This document shows, in pieces, positions 36,481 to 44,945 of a stretch of DNA of 64,000 bases. The DNA comes from Mucilaginibacter sp. (lineage in GTDB: Bacteria; Bacteroidota; Bacteroidia; Sphingobacteriales; Sphingobacteriaceae). The notes under the pieces are model-generated. The model was not told where the DNA came from. It made no database searches and saw nothing but the letters and a program-made list of their open reading frames with translations. Every line of letters starts with the position of its first letter. Position 1 is the first letter of the stretch. Made by a program: the position numbers and the translations under genes. The stretch is taken from NCBI GenBank assembly GCA_031292485.1, contig JARLHA010000006.1:62001-126000 (forward strand). Reading direction: 5' to 3'.

Positions 36481-38398
36481 AAAACACTTTTATATATTTT
36501 TTTCGGCTTTTATTGGTCTCGCGGCGGGTTCAACTGTTTTAAAGGCCCAAAGTTTTGAAACGATACGGAAGCAGTTCCCGGATGAAAAAGCGGTAATGTT
36601 AAACAGAACGCTTGAATACAATATCGACCTGAAAAACGGGCAGCCCAATGTTGAAAGCCATGAGCAGCAGCAAATTGAATACCTGCTGGGTACCGCTGCG
36701 GCCTTTATGGGCAAATATGGTTTTTCGCACAGCGATTTTCAGCAACTGGTATCCTATGACGCCTACACACTAACGCCTGACAATAAAAAACTGAAAGTGA
36801 GCGAATTTAAAACCGGCACAGATAAAGAAAGTTTTGTTTTTTATGATGATGTTAAAGAAACAAGCTTTAATTTTCCGGCCGTTGAACCCGGCGCTATCGG
36901 TAACCTGGAGGTTTCATGGAACAATACTGATCCGCACCTCCTCTCCCCTTTTTATTTTACCGATTATATGCCGGTGGTAAACAGCGAGCTTAAAATTACG
37001 GTTTCAAAAGATATCTCCTTAAAATACCACCTGGTAGGCCAGGATACCAGCAATGTATCAGTAAATGTGGAAAGCAAGCACCACAATAATATTTATACTT
37101 TTCAGTATAAAAACTGCCCGGCGGATAAAAGGTACCCTGATGCGCCCGGTTTTGCCTGGTATTCGCCGCACATTTTGTTTTACATCGCCAATTATAAGGA
37201 TGACAAGGGTAACACTGTTCCCTATTTATCCAACGCGGATGATCTTTACAGGCTCAATTACAGTTATATCAAATCGGTAAATCAAAACATCAGCCCCGAG
37301 CTTAAACATATTGTTGATTCATTAACTACCGGCTTAACGAACGCTGAATTGAAGGCCCGCAGCATTTACAAATGGGTGCAGCACAACATCAAATATGTTG
37401 CATTTGAAGATGGGATGGGCGGTTTTGTGCCGAGGGAAGCAAGCCTGGTTTGCAGCCGGCGTTTTGGAGATTGCAAGGATATGGCCAGCATTTTAACCGA
37501 AATGAACAATGCAGCCGGCGTAACCGCTTATTTTACCTGGATAGGCACCCGCGACCTGCCCTACAAATTCAGCCAGGTACCTTTGCCGATTGTGAGTAAC
37601 CACATGATTTGTACCATTAACCTGGATGGAAAATACGTTTTTTTGGACGGGACCGACCCGACCTGCGTTTTTGGGTTAACACCCGCTGGCATACAGGATA
37701 AAGAGGCCATGATCGCCTTAAACGATAAAGAATACAAGATACTGAAAGTACCCGTGATTGATAAAAGCAAAAATGTAATTGCCGATACCACCTGGCTGGA
37801 ACTGACGCCTACCGGTATAAAAGGTAAAATAAGGAAAACACTTAGTGGCTACCCGGCAATGGAAATGTATGGCAACCTGATGTACTGGAGTTCCAGAAAT
37901 ATTAAGGAAGATATGAAAAACGAGCTTAGCAGGGGCTCAAACAAGTTTCAGCTGGATACTTTCAGCGTTGAAAAAAAACCTGTATGGGACCAAATTGCAT
38001 TAACCGGCGAATTTATACTGCCGGATTATGCAAAAAAAATAGGAAACGACTATTATTTGAACCTGAACCTTTTTAAGTTTTTTGAGCATGAAGAAATAGA
38101 TTATCCGAAAAGAAAAGTGCCTGTTGAAAGCAATTTTAAATCGGTAAAAAAGTATGTTACCTTGTTAAAAGTACCCGACGGTTATGGTGTGAGTTACCTG
38201 CCGCAGGGAAAATCCTATCATAACAAAGTGTGGGGCTTCGACCTTAAATACGAACAAAAAGGGAACTGGGTGGTATTAACGCAGGAATTTGACAACAACG
38301 ACCTGACACTTACCAGCGATGAATTTGAGGCCTGGAACAAAGTACTCCAAAACCTTTTTCCTTTGTATAAAGAAACATTAAGCCTTACAAAAAATTGA
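36470..38398 (+). CDS. DUF3857/transglutaminase-like exported protein
   Basis: 642 residues with a signal peptide (N-terminus MKNKKHFYIFFSAFIGL, ending LKAQS). An N-terminal DUF3857 domain precedes a transglutaminase-like core near residues 290-390 with the Cys in CSRRFGDCKDMASIL, the His in VSNHMICTINL and the Asp in YVFLDGTDPTC: the expected Cys-His-Asp triad is visible. It overlaps the upstream repeat protein by 11 bp and is followed 4 bp later by a second DUF3857 protein. Function of the family is unknown; peptide or isopeptide-bond chemistry outside the cytoplasm is implied by the fold. Confidence 0.88.
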   Translation: MKNKKHFYIFFSAFIGLAAGSTVLKAQSFETIRKQFPDEKAVMLNRTLEYNIDLKNGQPNVESHEQQQIEYLLGTAAAFMGKYGFSHSDFQQLVSYDAYTLTPDNKKLKVSEFKTGTDKESFVFYDDVKETSFNFPAVEPGAIGNLEVSWNNTDPHLLSPFYFTDYMPVVNSELKITVSKDISLKYHLVGQDTSNVSVNVESKHHNNIYTFQYKNCPADKRYPDAPGFAWYSPHILFYIANYKDDKGNTVPYLSNADDLYRLNYSYIKSVNQNISPELKHIVDSLTTGLTNAELKARSIYKWVQHNIKYVAFEDGMGGFVPREASLVCSRRFGDCKDMASILTEMNNAAGVTAYFTWIGTRDLPYKFSQVPLPIVSNHMICTINLDGKYVFLDGTDPTCVFGLTPAGIQDKEAMIALNDKEYKILKVPVIDKSKNVIADTTWLELTPTGIKGKIRKTLSGYPAMEMYGNLMYWSSRNIKEDMKNELSRGSNKFQLDTFSVEKKPVWDQIALTGEFILPDYAKKIGNDYYLNLNLFKFFEHEEIDYPKRKVPVESNFKSVKKYVTLLKVPDGYGVSYLPQGKSYHNKVWGFDLKYEQKGNWVVLTQEFDNNDLTLTSDEFEAWNKVLQNLFPLYKETLSLTKN

Positions 38399-38402
38399 AT
38401 CA

Positions 38403-40373
38403 ATGAAAAAAAAATTCCTTCCCCTGATAATAGTTTTGCTTTCCGGCCAGTATTTGTTTGGCCAGGCGCCTGATATTGAAAAAGAAACATGGTCTGCCAA
38501 GCCAAAGATCAATATGCTGGATAATAAATACAGTAAGGAGTCGGCTGTGATTATTTATGATAGCCGGCGCGTGGAATTTGCCGACCAGGCAAAGGAAGAC
38601 ATTGCTGAATATTATACCATCCACAAAATCATACACATTAATGATGACAGGGGTATAGAAGATTTTAATAAAATATACCTGGGTATCAGCGAGAAATCGG
38701 ACATTGTGGATATCAAGGCGCGGACCCTGCTGCCCGGCGGAAAAACCATTGAGCTGGACCAAAGTAATATTAAGGACCTGAAAGAGCAGGATGGCAATGT
38801 GTACAAGATCTTTGCTATGGAAGGTTTGGAAAAAGGCTGCGAGATAGAATATTTTTATACCTATAAAAAACCTGCCACTTTTTTTGGACGGGAAGTGCTG
38901 CAGTCGCTGTTTCCTGTCCTTGAGTCCAGGTTTCAGATCATAGCACCCAAACGTTTGAAGTTTGAGATCAAGCCCTATAATTTTTCCACAGCAGCCTCAG
39001 ATACGGTAATCAATGATAAGCGGTTTGCGCAGGTAAACCTTAAAGCAATGAGCGGTGTTGAAGAGGAAAAATATGCTTCATATGATGCCAATTTGATGCG
39101 GGTGGAATTTAAACTATCCTACAATGATGCCACCCGTAACGGGGAGCGCCTGTTCACCTGGAATGAATTAGCCAAAAGAGTTTTTAGCATTTATACCTTA
39201 TATACCGACAAGGAAGTAAGCAAAGTTACCGAACTGGTAAACAGTGCGGGATGGGACAAGCTGGCCGATGAGGTAACAAAAATAGCTGCTGTTGAAAACT
39301 ACGTAAAAAAGAATTTTGCCTATAACGAAGAACTAAACAGCGAAGACGGCAACAAACTGGAAACCGTACTGCAAAATAAAATAGGCGGCACCATAGGCAC
39401 ATTGCGTTTATACAGCTTGATTTTTAAGACCCTGGACATAAAATTTCAGTTTGTGCTAACCGGCAACCGGAGCAATTATATTATTGACAAGGATTTTGAA
39501 AACTGGAACAATTGCGAAAATCCATTGTTTTATTTCCCCGCTGAAAATAAATTCCTGGCGCCAACCAGGCCCGATTACCGGTATCCCTGGATCTTTCCTG
39601 CATGGGGCAACACCAACGGGCTTTTTTGCAAAAGCACCTCGCTTGGCAGTTTTTCAACCGCCATTGCCGAAATTAAAGATATCCCCCTGGAAGATTATAC
39701 CAAATCTTTCGAAAATATCGACACCCGGTTAGCGCTTAACAACACTTCGGACTCGCTTACCATTGATGCCAGGCAGACTTATGCCGGGTACGCAGCGGTA
39801 AATCTGAGGGATGCTTTTAATTTTTCGAATGATGAACAAAAAGGAAAGATCGTTAAAGAATTAACCAAATCCGTTTCAAGCTCCGAAAATATAATTTCTT
39901 CGGAAATATTGAACCCCGATTTTGAAAGCGCCGGGACAAATGCGCCCTTAGTTTTGCATACGGTAACCAAATCGGGCGAATTGATTGAAAGTGCCGGGAA
40001 TAAACTGTTATTAAAGATAGGTATGGCCATAGGTCCGCAGGTTGAAATGTACCAGGAAAAGCCAAGACAGGAACCTATTGATATGGATTTTGCGCACGTT
40101 GAGGAAAGAAAAATCGAGTTTATAATCCCGAAAGGGTATACCATCAGCAATCCCGATGATTTAAAGATCAACGAAACCTATAAGGAAAATGGCGAATTAA
40201 CAATGGGTTTTGTTACTGACTATGTGATCAAAGGCAATATGCTCTCTATACACATCATGGAGCAGTACCGCCGTACATTATATCCCATAAACCAGTTTGA
40301 ACAATTCAGGAAGATCATCAATGCTTCATCAGATTTTAATAAAGTGGTATTGGTGCTGGAGAAAAAGGGATAG
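38403..40373 (+). CDS. DUF3857 exported protein, transglutaminase core degenerate
   Basis: 656 residues with a signal peptide (MKKKFLPLIIVLLSGQYLFG, AQ). The DUF3857 domain is recognisable (YYTIHKIIHINDDRGIEDF, LLPGGKTIELD). The transglutaminase-like region (about 280-380) lacks the Cys of the upstream gene: the equivalent is GGTIGTLRLYSLIFKTLDI, so it is probably not catalytic. It starts 4 bp after the preceding gene. An active/inactive pair in one operon suggests a complex. Confidence 0.82.
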   Translation: MKKKFLPLIIVLLSGQYLFGQAPDIEKETWSAKPKINMLDNKYSKESAVIIYDSRRVEFADQAKEDIAEYYTIHKIIHINDDRGIEDFNKIYLGISEKSDIVDIKARTLLPGGKTIELDQSNIKDLKEQDGNVYKIFAMEGLEKGCEIEYFYTYKKPATFFGREVLQSLFPVLESRFQIIAPKRLKFEIKPYNFSTAASDTVINDKRFAQVNLKAMSGVEEEKYASYDANLMRVEFKLSYNDATRNGERLFTWNELAKRVFSIYTLYTDKEVSKVTELVNSAGWDKLADEVTKIAAVENYVKKNFAYNEELNSEDGNKLETVLQNKIGGTIGTLRLYSLIFKTLDIKFQFVLTGNRSNYIIDKDFENWNNCENPLFYFPAENKFLAPTRPDYRYPWIFPAWGNTNGLFCKSTSLGSFSTAIAEIKDIPLEDYTKSFENIDTRLALNNTSDSLTIDARQTYAGYAAVNLRDAFNFSNDEQKGKIVKELTKSVSSSENIISSEILNPDFESAGTNAPLVLHTVTKSGELIESAGNKLLLKIGMAIGPQVEMYQEKPRQEPIDMDFAHVEERKIEFIIPKGYTISNPDDLKINETYKENGELTMGFVTDYVIKGNMLSIHIMEQYRRTLYPINQFEQFRKIINASSDFNKVVLVLEKKG

Positions 40374-40530
40374 CCGGGGTTGTTTAATACCTAAAATTAA
40401 GACCTTTGTTTTTTCAGCCCCCATTTGTTAGCCCGGCCGGATAGCTATTTCCAGTTGCGCAGGGTAGGTGTATTTTCGGCTTCAACCGCCTGGTTTTAAA
40501 ATAAAGCAACTGATTTGCTTATTATTTTAA

Positions 40531-40539
40531 GGGGGGGGG
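40531..40539. repeat. Nine-G homopolymer upstream of the peptide gene
   Basis: A run of nine G lies about 140 bp before the double-glycine peptide start and is the longest G run I noticed. Such runs slip during replication and can give on/off switching when placed near a promoter. The sequence around it (attattttaa / aataatgca) carries no known operator. Confidence 0.5.
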
Positions 40540-40677
40540 AATAATGCATTTGATATATACAAAACGCTTGTTGGTGTAATTTTTTTGATATTCTGGCAGC
40601 CAAAAGTTAACTTGTTAACTTAAAGGCAAAACCTCTGCCTTAAAAAGAGGCATTTATTAAACTAAAGAGATTGTGTT

Positions 40678-40860
40678 ATGAAAAAGGAAATGAAACCACT
40701 ATCCCGTGGAGAGATGAAAAAAGTACTTGGAGGCGTCAACTTTACGATCTGGAGCTGCGCTGAGGGACAACAATGTTCCAGCACTGATCCAAGTACAAGG
40801 TGCGGCCTTACGTCATGCACCAATACGGGCATAAGATGTAATAATACAGCTTGCATTTAA
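40678..40860 (+). CDS. Double-glycine-leader, Cys-rich natural-product precursor peptide
   Basis: 60 residues. The first 19 (MKKEMKPLSRGEMKKVLGG) match the leader of Bacteroidota GG-type natural product precursors (LSxxEMKxxxGG), cleaved by C39-peptidase transporters after GG. The 41-residue core holds six Cys (27, 33, 42, 47, 54, 59) and many Thr/Ser/Asn. No peptidase-transporter, radical SAM or lanthionine enzyme lies nearby, so it depends on distant machinery or is an orphan. It has its own terminator. The ABC ATPase downstream is of the nutrient-uptake type and convergent, so is not its exporter. Confidence 0.75.
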   Translation: MKKEMKPLSRGEMKKVLGGVNFTIWSCAEGQQCSSTDPSTRCGLTSCTNTGIRCNNTACI

Positions 40861-40881
40861 TGTACCGGAATCGAAATCATT

Positions 40882-40919
40882 AAAGCCTTCTCCTGGGAAA
40901 CAGGCCGGAAGGCTTTTTT
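40882..40919 (+). terminator. Terminator after the peptide gene
   Basis: aaagccttc (40882-40890) pairs with gaaggcttt (40908-40916), followed by tttt; begins 21 bp after the stop codon. Confidence 0.75.
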
Positions 40920-40963
40920 GTGCGCTCCTGCTGAGATTGATCAAACGATAGCCTGTCCCTATA

Positions 40964-41962
40964 TCAATACTCCAGCCATTGATGTAGCTTGAGGTTGATC
41001 CGGGCACCTTCGGTATATTTGCCGAACTGGTCATTCAATACGCGGATGGTGATGCCTTTATGCTCCAGCAGCAGATCCTCGTAGCAGCCTTTAAAAAGCA
41101 CCTGCTTAATTTCCCAATCGTTATTGGTCCAGGTTTTAACGGTTTCAATCCACTCGGGGTAAATCACTACATGTTCGGCTTTTGTTTTTAAGCCGCAGGT
41201 TTTTGCTTCATCGCGGGTTAAAACGGTGCAATTGGTGAGCAGCCGGGCAGTATAAAGGTTCGCCGGGCGTTGGTACATTGTTTTTGGGTTTCCTGATTCC
41301 AATATCTCCCCATCCTTCAGCACCAGCAACTCATCTGCCATAGAAAGCACTTCGGCAGGATCGTGCGATACGATAATCACCGTTAAGCCGGTATCTTTAA
41401 CAATTTGCCTGATGTCGTGCTGCAAACCTTCCCTGAACGAAGTATCTACCTGGTTAAAAGGCTCATCCAGCAACAATATTTCCGGGTTTACAATAATGGC
41501 CCTGGCTATAGCTAAACGTTGTTTTTCGCCGCCGCTTAAGTTAGCCACCTGCTTATCGGCAAGGTTGGCCAGGCGCAGCTGGTTCAGTATATTTTCGGTT
41601 TTTTCCTTTTTGGCTTTCAGGTCGGTACTGGGCAGCATAATGGCAATATTATCCCAAACTTTGGCATAAAGGTTCAGATCATCGGTTTGCTGGGCAACCA
41701 TCTTCATGGCATCATGGCCGGGGATCAGCTTTTCATTTGGCCCCCAAATACGTTCGCCTTTAAAACGGACTTCGCCGCTATCCGGCGACAGCAGACCATA
41801 CAGCAGTTTTAATAAGGTACTTTTGCCGCTGCCGCTTTCGCCAATAATGGCCGTGATCTTCCCCTGGGTTATGGTCAGATCTGTGGTTTTTAACCCTGAT
41901 GTTTTTGAACCCGGGTAGGTTTTGGAAACGGAAATGGCCTGCAAAAAAGGTATAACTGACAT
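40964..41962 (-). CDS. ABC transporter ATPase of the PotA/CysA type, without permease
   Basis: 332 residues: ABC domain at about 5-235 with Walker A GESGSGKST, signature LSGGEKQRLAIARA, Walker B EILLLDEP and switch SHDPAE, followed by a C-terminal roughly 90-residue TOBE-like domain. This layout belongs to importers of the polyamine/sulfate/ferric-ion class. No permease or binding-protein gene is adjacent, so either partners lie elsewhere or it has a non-transport role. The start at 41962 (MSVIPFLQAISVSKTYPG) is well supported. Confidence 0.88.
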   Translation of the reverse strand: MSVIPFLQAISVSKTYPGSKTSGLKTTDLTITQGKITAIIGESGSGKSTLLKLLYGLLSPDSGEVRFKGERIWGPNEKLIPGHDAMKMVAQQTDDLNLYAKVWDNIAIMLPSTDLKAKKEKTENILNQLRLANLADKQVANLSGGEKQRLAIARAIIVNPEILLLDEPFNQVDTSFREGLQHDIRQIVKDTGLTVIIVSHDPAEVLSMADELLVLKDGEILESGNPKTMYQRPANLYTARLLTNCTVLTRDEAKTCGLKTKAEHVVIYPEWIETVKTWTNNDWEIKQVLFKGCYEDLLLEHKGITIRVLNDQFGKYTEGARINLKLHQWLEY

Positions 41963-42069
41963 TGCGGTAAAGATACAGTAACACGGGATTAGGCCGGCTG
42001 ATTTTTGCAGAAAATATTTAGGTTGGGGTTGTAAGGTTACCAGGCAATGGCGGTAATAAACGCGCGCTG

Positions 42070-42215
42070 TGGACTCACCCCAGCATCGCTACGCTTGCTG
42101 ACCCTCTCTATGGCAAGCCATAAAGAGGGTAGGGAAGTTTTATTTTTTTCTCTGCCCTCTTTGCCGCTTGCGGGAGAGAGGGCAGGTCGAGCGTAGCGAT
42201 GACCGGGTGAGTAGA
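42070..42215. repeat. Large intergenic palindrome 'agcatcgctacgcttgctgaccctct'-type
   Basis: gactcaccccagcatcgctacgc on the left and gagcgtagcgatgaccgggtgag on the right are inverted copies. Inside, gaccctctctatgg... and ...gagagagggcagg also pair, with a central ccataaagagggtagg / cctctttgccgc region. It would fold into a hairpin of roughly 140 nt. No coding potential seen. Confidence 0.6.
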
Positions 42216-42400
42216 TCTCCTCGCGACATTACAGCCAATGCATACCGGTGAGTTGCCCCGCCACTTAAAGGACTCGTGCTCTAACCTGCTTCGCCAAAAT
42301 CGACAAAAGGTGTATAACAGAGTTTCCCGCCATCCCTTTAAATAATTTTTCAGCTATGCAATCCCCCGCAATTATTCCATAAATCATCTGCATAAAAAGT

Positions 42401-42408
42401 TAAATTTG
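42401..42408 (+). promoter_or_regulatory. -7 box TAAATTTG for hemCD; decides the start codon
   Basis: TAAATTTG matches the TAnnTTTG consensus. Transcription would begin near 42414, which excludes the upstream TTG codon at 42406 as translation start and supports the GTG at 42424. No TTG is found at the -33 position, so the promoter is a partial match. Confidence 0.45.
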
Positions 42409-42423
42409 CAGCACAATCATAAA

Positions 42424-44004
42424 GTGGATAGAAAACTCATCATCGGAACCCGCGGCAGCGACCTTGCTTTATGGCAGGCGCATTTTGTACAGGATAGCCT
42501 GGCCGCACTTGGCATTACCGCCGAATTAAAGATCATCAAAACCCAGGGCGACCGCATCCTGCATTTGAGCCTGGACAAACTGGAAGGCAAAGGCTTTTTT
42601 ACAAAAGAGCTGGAAGAAGAGTTACTGGCAGGCACTATTGACCTTGCCATCCATTCGCATAAGGACCTGCCTACTGAAAACCCGCCGGGACTGATGATCG
42701 CTGCCGTTTCGGAGCGGGAGGATGCGTCGGAACTATTATTGATTCTGAAGGATTGCGTGGATGTACATCAGAAATTATCGGTAAAATACGGCGGTATTGT
42801 AGGCACATCCTCCAACCGCCGCAAGGCGCAGCTACTGGCTTACCGCCCCGACCTGGATATTATCGACCTGCGCGGCAATGTACCTACCCGTGTAAATAAA
42901 CTGCGCGAAGAAAATTACGATGCCATTATGCTGGCCAAAGCCGGCGTACACCGCCTGGGTTTGGATTTGAGTGATTTTCATGTAGAAGAGTTAAACCCCG
43001 CTGAACTGGTGCCTGCTCCGGCACAAGGCGCCCTGGCCATCCAGATCCGCGAAAGCGATACTGAACTGTTTAATGCCCTGCAGCCGATGAACCACCCCGA
43101 TGTGGTGGAGCAACTGGCGGTGGAACGCACTGTTTTAAAATTGTTTGGGGGCGGATGCCATTTGCCTTTAGGCTGTTATTGCCGTAAAGAAGACGGGCAG
43201 TTCCAGGTATTTACCTCCAAGGCCGATGGAGGCGGGGATTTCCCCGACAGGCTGTTTTTAGAGGCCCCAACCACTGAAGGCCTGGCACAAAAAGTAGTAT
43301 CGTATTTTGATAAAGATAGGATCTTCCCTAAAAAAGTATTTATCAGCCGGGAACTGACCGAACAAAGCTATTTCCGCCGGGCGTTGGAAAAACATGGGAT
43401 AGAAGTGGAAGACCGTTCGCTCATCCGTACCGTACCGGTAATTACAAAGCTGGATAGCTTTATATTAAGAAACCTTGACTGGGTATTTTTCAGCAGTAAA
43501 AACGCTGTGGAATACTTTTTCAACCTCGAGCCTTTGTTGCCGAAAAAAGTAAAATTTGGCGCCATGGGCAGCGGGTCTGAAGATATGCTGCGGCGCAAGG
43601 GTTATTTTGTGGATTACATTGGCGAGGGCATTGATACCGCCATTGTTGCCGCTGAATTTGCAGAATTAGCTAACGGGCTTAACATCGCGTTCCCGTCGGC
43701 CAAGGATTCTATGCGAAGCATCCAGCATGGGCTCTCAGCCGAAACAAAAATCATCGACCTGCCCGTTTACGAAACCATTAAAGAAGAAAAACCGGAGGCA
43801 AGCGGCGCGGAGATCCTGGTATTTACCAGCCCATCTAACGTGGAAGCCTATTTTGAAGAAAACTTATTACAACCTGACCAGAAAGTTATTGCCATAGGTA
43901 AATCAACCGGTAAAAAGCTGGACGAAGCCGGGGTTAAATATACCCTGCCCTACTCGCCCGACGAAACAGGACTGGCAGAAGCCGTGTTTGGGATTAGTTC
44001 ATAG
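42424..44004 (+). CDS. hemC-hemD: Fused hydroxymethylbilane synthase / uroporphyrinogen-III synthase
   Basis: About 526 residues. The N-terminal 300 are HemC, polymerising four porphobilinogens: KLIIGTRGSDLALWQ, HSHKDLPT, TSSNRRKAQLL, the LRGNVPTRVNKL substrate loop and the dipyrromethane cofactor Cys in FGGGCHLPLG. From about residue 300 (KKVFISRELTEQSYFRRALE) it becomes HemD, which closes the ring; VFFSSKNAVEYFF, GKSTGKKLDEAG and the C-terminal SPDETGLAEAV are HemD landmarks. The start chosen is GTG at 42424. Further haem genes follow at 47144, 48227, 52049 and 53235. Confidence 0.93.
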   Translation: MDRKLIIGTRGSDLALWQAHFVQDSLAALGITAELKIIKTQGDRILHLSLDKLEGKGFFTKELEEELLAGTIDLAIHSHKDLPTENPPGLMIAAVSEREDASELLLILKDCVDVHQKLSVKYGGIVGTSSNRRKAQLLAYRPDLDIIDLRGNVPTRVNKLREENYDAIMLAKAGVHRLGLDLSDFHVEELNPAELVPAPAQGALAIQIRESDTELFNALQPMNHPDVVEQLAVERTVLKLFGGGCHLPLGCYCRKEDGQFQVFTSKADGGGDFPDRLFLEAPTTEGLAQKVVSYFDKDRIFPKKVFISRELTEQSYFRRALEKHGIEVEDRSLIRTVPVITKLDSFILRNLDWVFFSSKNAVEYFFNLEPLLPKKVKFGAMGSGSEDMLRRKGYFVDYIGEGIDTAIVAAEFAELANGLNIAFPSAKDSMRSIQHGLSAETKIIDLPVYETIKEEKPEASGAEILVFTSPSNVEAYFEENLLQPDQKVIAIGKSTGKKLDEAGVKYTLPYSPDETGLAEAVFGISS

Positions 44005-44110
44005 TTGATGGTTCATGGTTCATAGCTGAAAGAAAAATAATTCTTTGCGCTTAGCTATGTAATATTTACATTAGTAAAGCCCTCGTAAAAATCCTAAATA
44101 AATTTCGAGA

Positions 44111-44128
44111 GTTTAGTTATAACTAAAC
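44111..44128. promoter_or_regulatory. 18-bp perfect palindrome, operator candidate of the TAC module
   Basis: gtttagttataactaaac is a perfect palindrome lying 5-22 bp before the first gene of the toxin-antitoxin-chaperone cassette. Position and symmetry fit autorepression by the Xre-type antitoxin, which would cover the promoter or start region. Confidence 0.6.
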
Positions 44129-44132
44129 AATA

Positions 44133-44465
44133 ATGAGTAAATTTGTATTAGATGAGTTTAATAATGTCAACGGAACGATCACGTTTTACAAGATAATTGA
44201 AGACGGCGTGTGCTATTGGAATGAGTTTTGTAAAACCATTGAAAAAGAGGGTATATGGTATGAACAAATTTATACTTTAATTTCACAGATGGATCGCAAG
44301 GCAAAGCTTAAATCATTGCCAAAAGAAAAGTACCATGACTATTCAACGGGAGTCAAAGGCGTGAATGGTTTTGAATTTAAAACAAAGGATTTAAGGGCAT
44401 ATGGCATTAAGGATGAGTTAGGTAATGTTATAATATTTGCTGGTAAAAAAAAATTCACAAAATAA
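44133..44465 (+). CDS. RelE/HigB-like toxin of a TAC module
   Basis: 110 residues. The C-terminal third reads FEFKTKDLRAYGIKDELGN then VIIFAGKKK, the strand-strand-basic pattern of HigB/RelE mRNA interferases (LRxxxxxxxGxIxxxxxxxKK). The N-terminal half is helix-rich (NEFCKTIEKEGIWYEQIYTL). Similarity is at the pattern level only, so the assignment relies partly on the two downstream genes, an Xre antitoxin and a SecB-like chaperone. Low-GC codon use sets the cassette apart from the haem genes on both sides. Confidence 0.65.
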   Translation: MSKFVLDEFNNVNGTITFYKIIEDGVCYWNEFCKTIEKEGIWYEQIYTLISQMDRKAKLKSLPKEKYHDYSTGVKGVNGFEFKTKDLRAYGIKDELGNVIIFAGKKKFTK

Positions 44466-44516
44466 AGACGAAGAAAAATTCAAATCGATTGTTAAAAGAT
44501 ATTCAATTTCAAAAAA

Positions 44517-44945
44517 ATGAAAAGAGAAGACATACTAAGGCGTCCAGCTTATTGGTTTGAACATGAACAGAATGAATTATATACCCAAGTTACGGATTAT
44601 ATGGAACGCGAAAATATTAATAGAACCGAACTAGCCTCCATGTTAAATGTCTCTAAAGGCTATATAACACAATTATTAAAAGGGAATTATAATTATACTC
44701 TTAAAAAGTGGATTGAATTATGTCTGGCTATAGGCATCGTACCCGGAGAATATAGAAAATTAGAGGATATCATACAAGAAGATTTTGAATTTGCCAAAGC
44801 AAAAAGAGAAAATAGATTAGAGGGAAAAACTGAATTTGAAATTGATGTTCCTGTTTATGCTATACGAAAAGAGCAACCCAAGTTGAGAGTTATCATTGGA
44901 AACACGAACTTTGAACCGTCTTATAGTCAAGAATTAAGCGCATGA
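44517..44945 (+). CDS. Xre-family antitoxin with C-terminal extension
   Basis: 142 residues. A helix-turn-helix lies at about 33-75 (INRTELASMLNVSKGYITQL, then KKWIELCLAIGI). Past residue 100 there is an extra tail (FEIDVPVYAIRKEQPKLRV and on to ELSA) that ordinary HigA antitoxins lack; in TAC systems this tail is the chaperone-addiction segment bound by the SecB-like partner. The stop overlaps the chaperone gene start by ATGA. DNA target is probably the palindrome at 44111-44128. Confidence 0.75.
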   Translation: MKREDILRRPAYWFEHEQNELYTQVTDYMERENINRTELASMLNVSKGYITQLLKGNYNYTLKKWIELCLAIGIVPGEYRKLEDIIQEDFEFAKAKRENRLEGKTEFEIDVPVYAIRKEQPKLRVIIGNTNFEPSYSQELSA

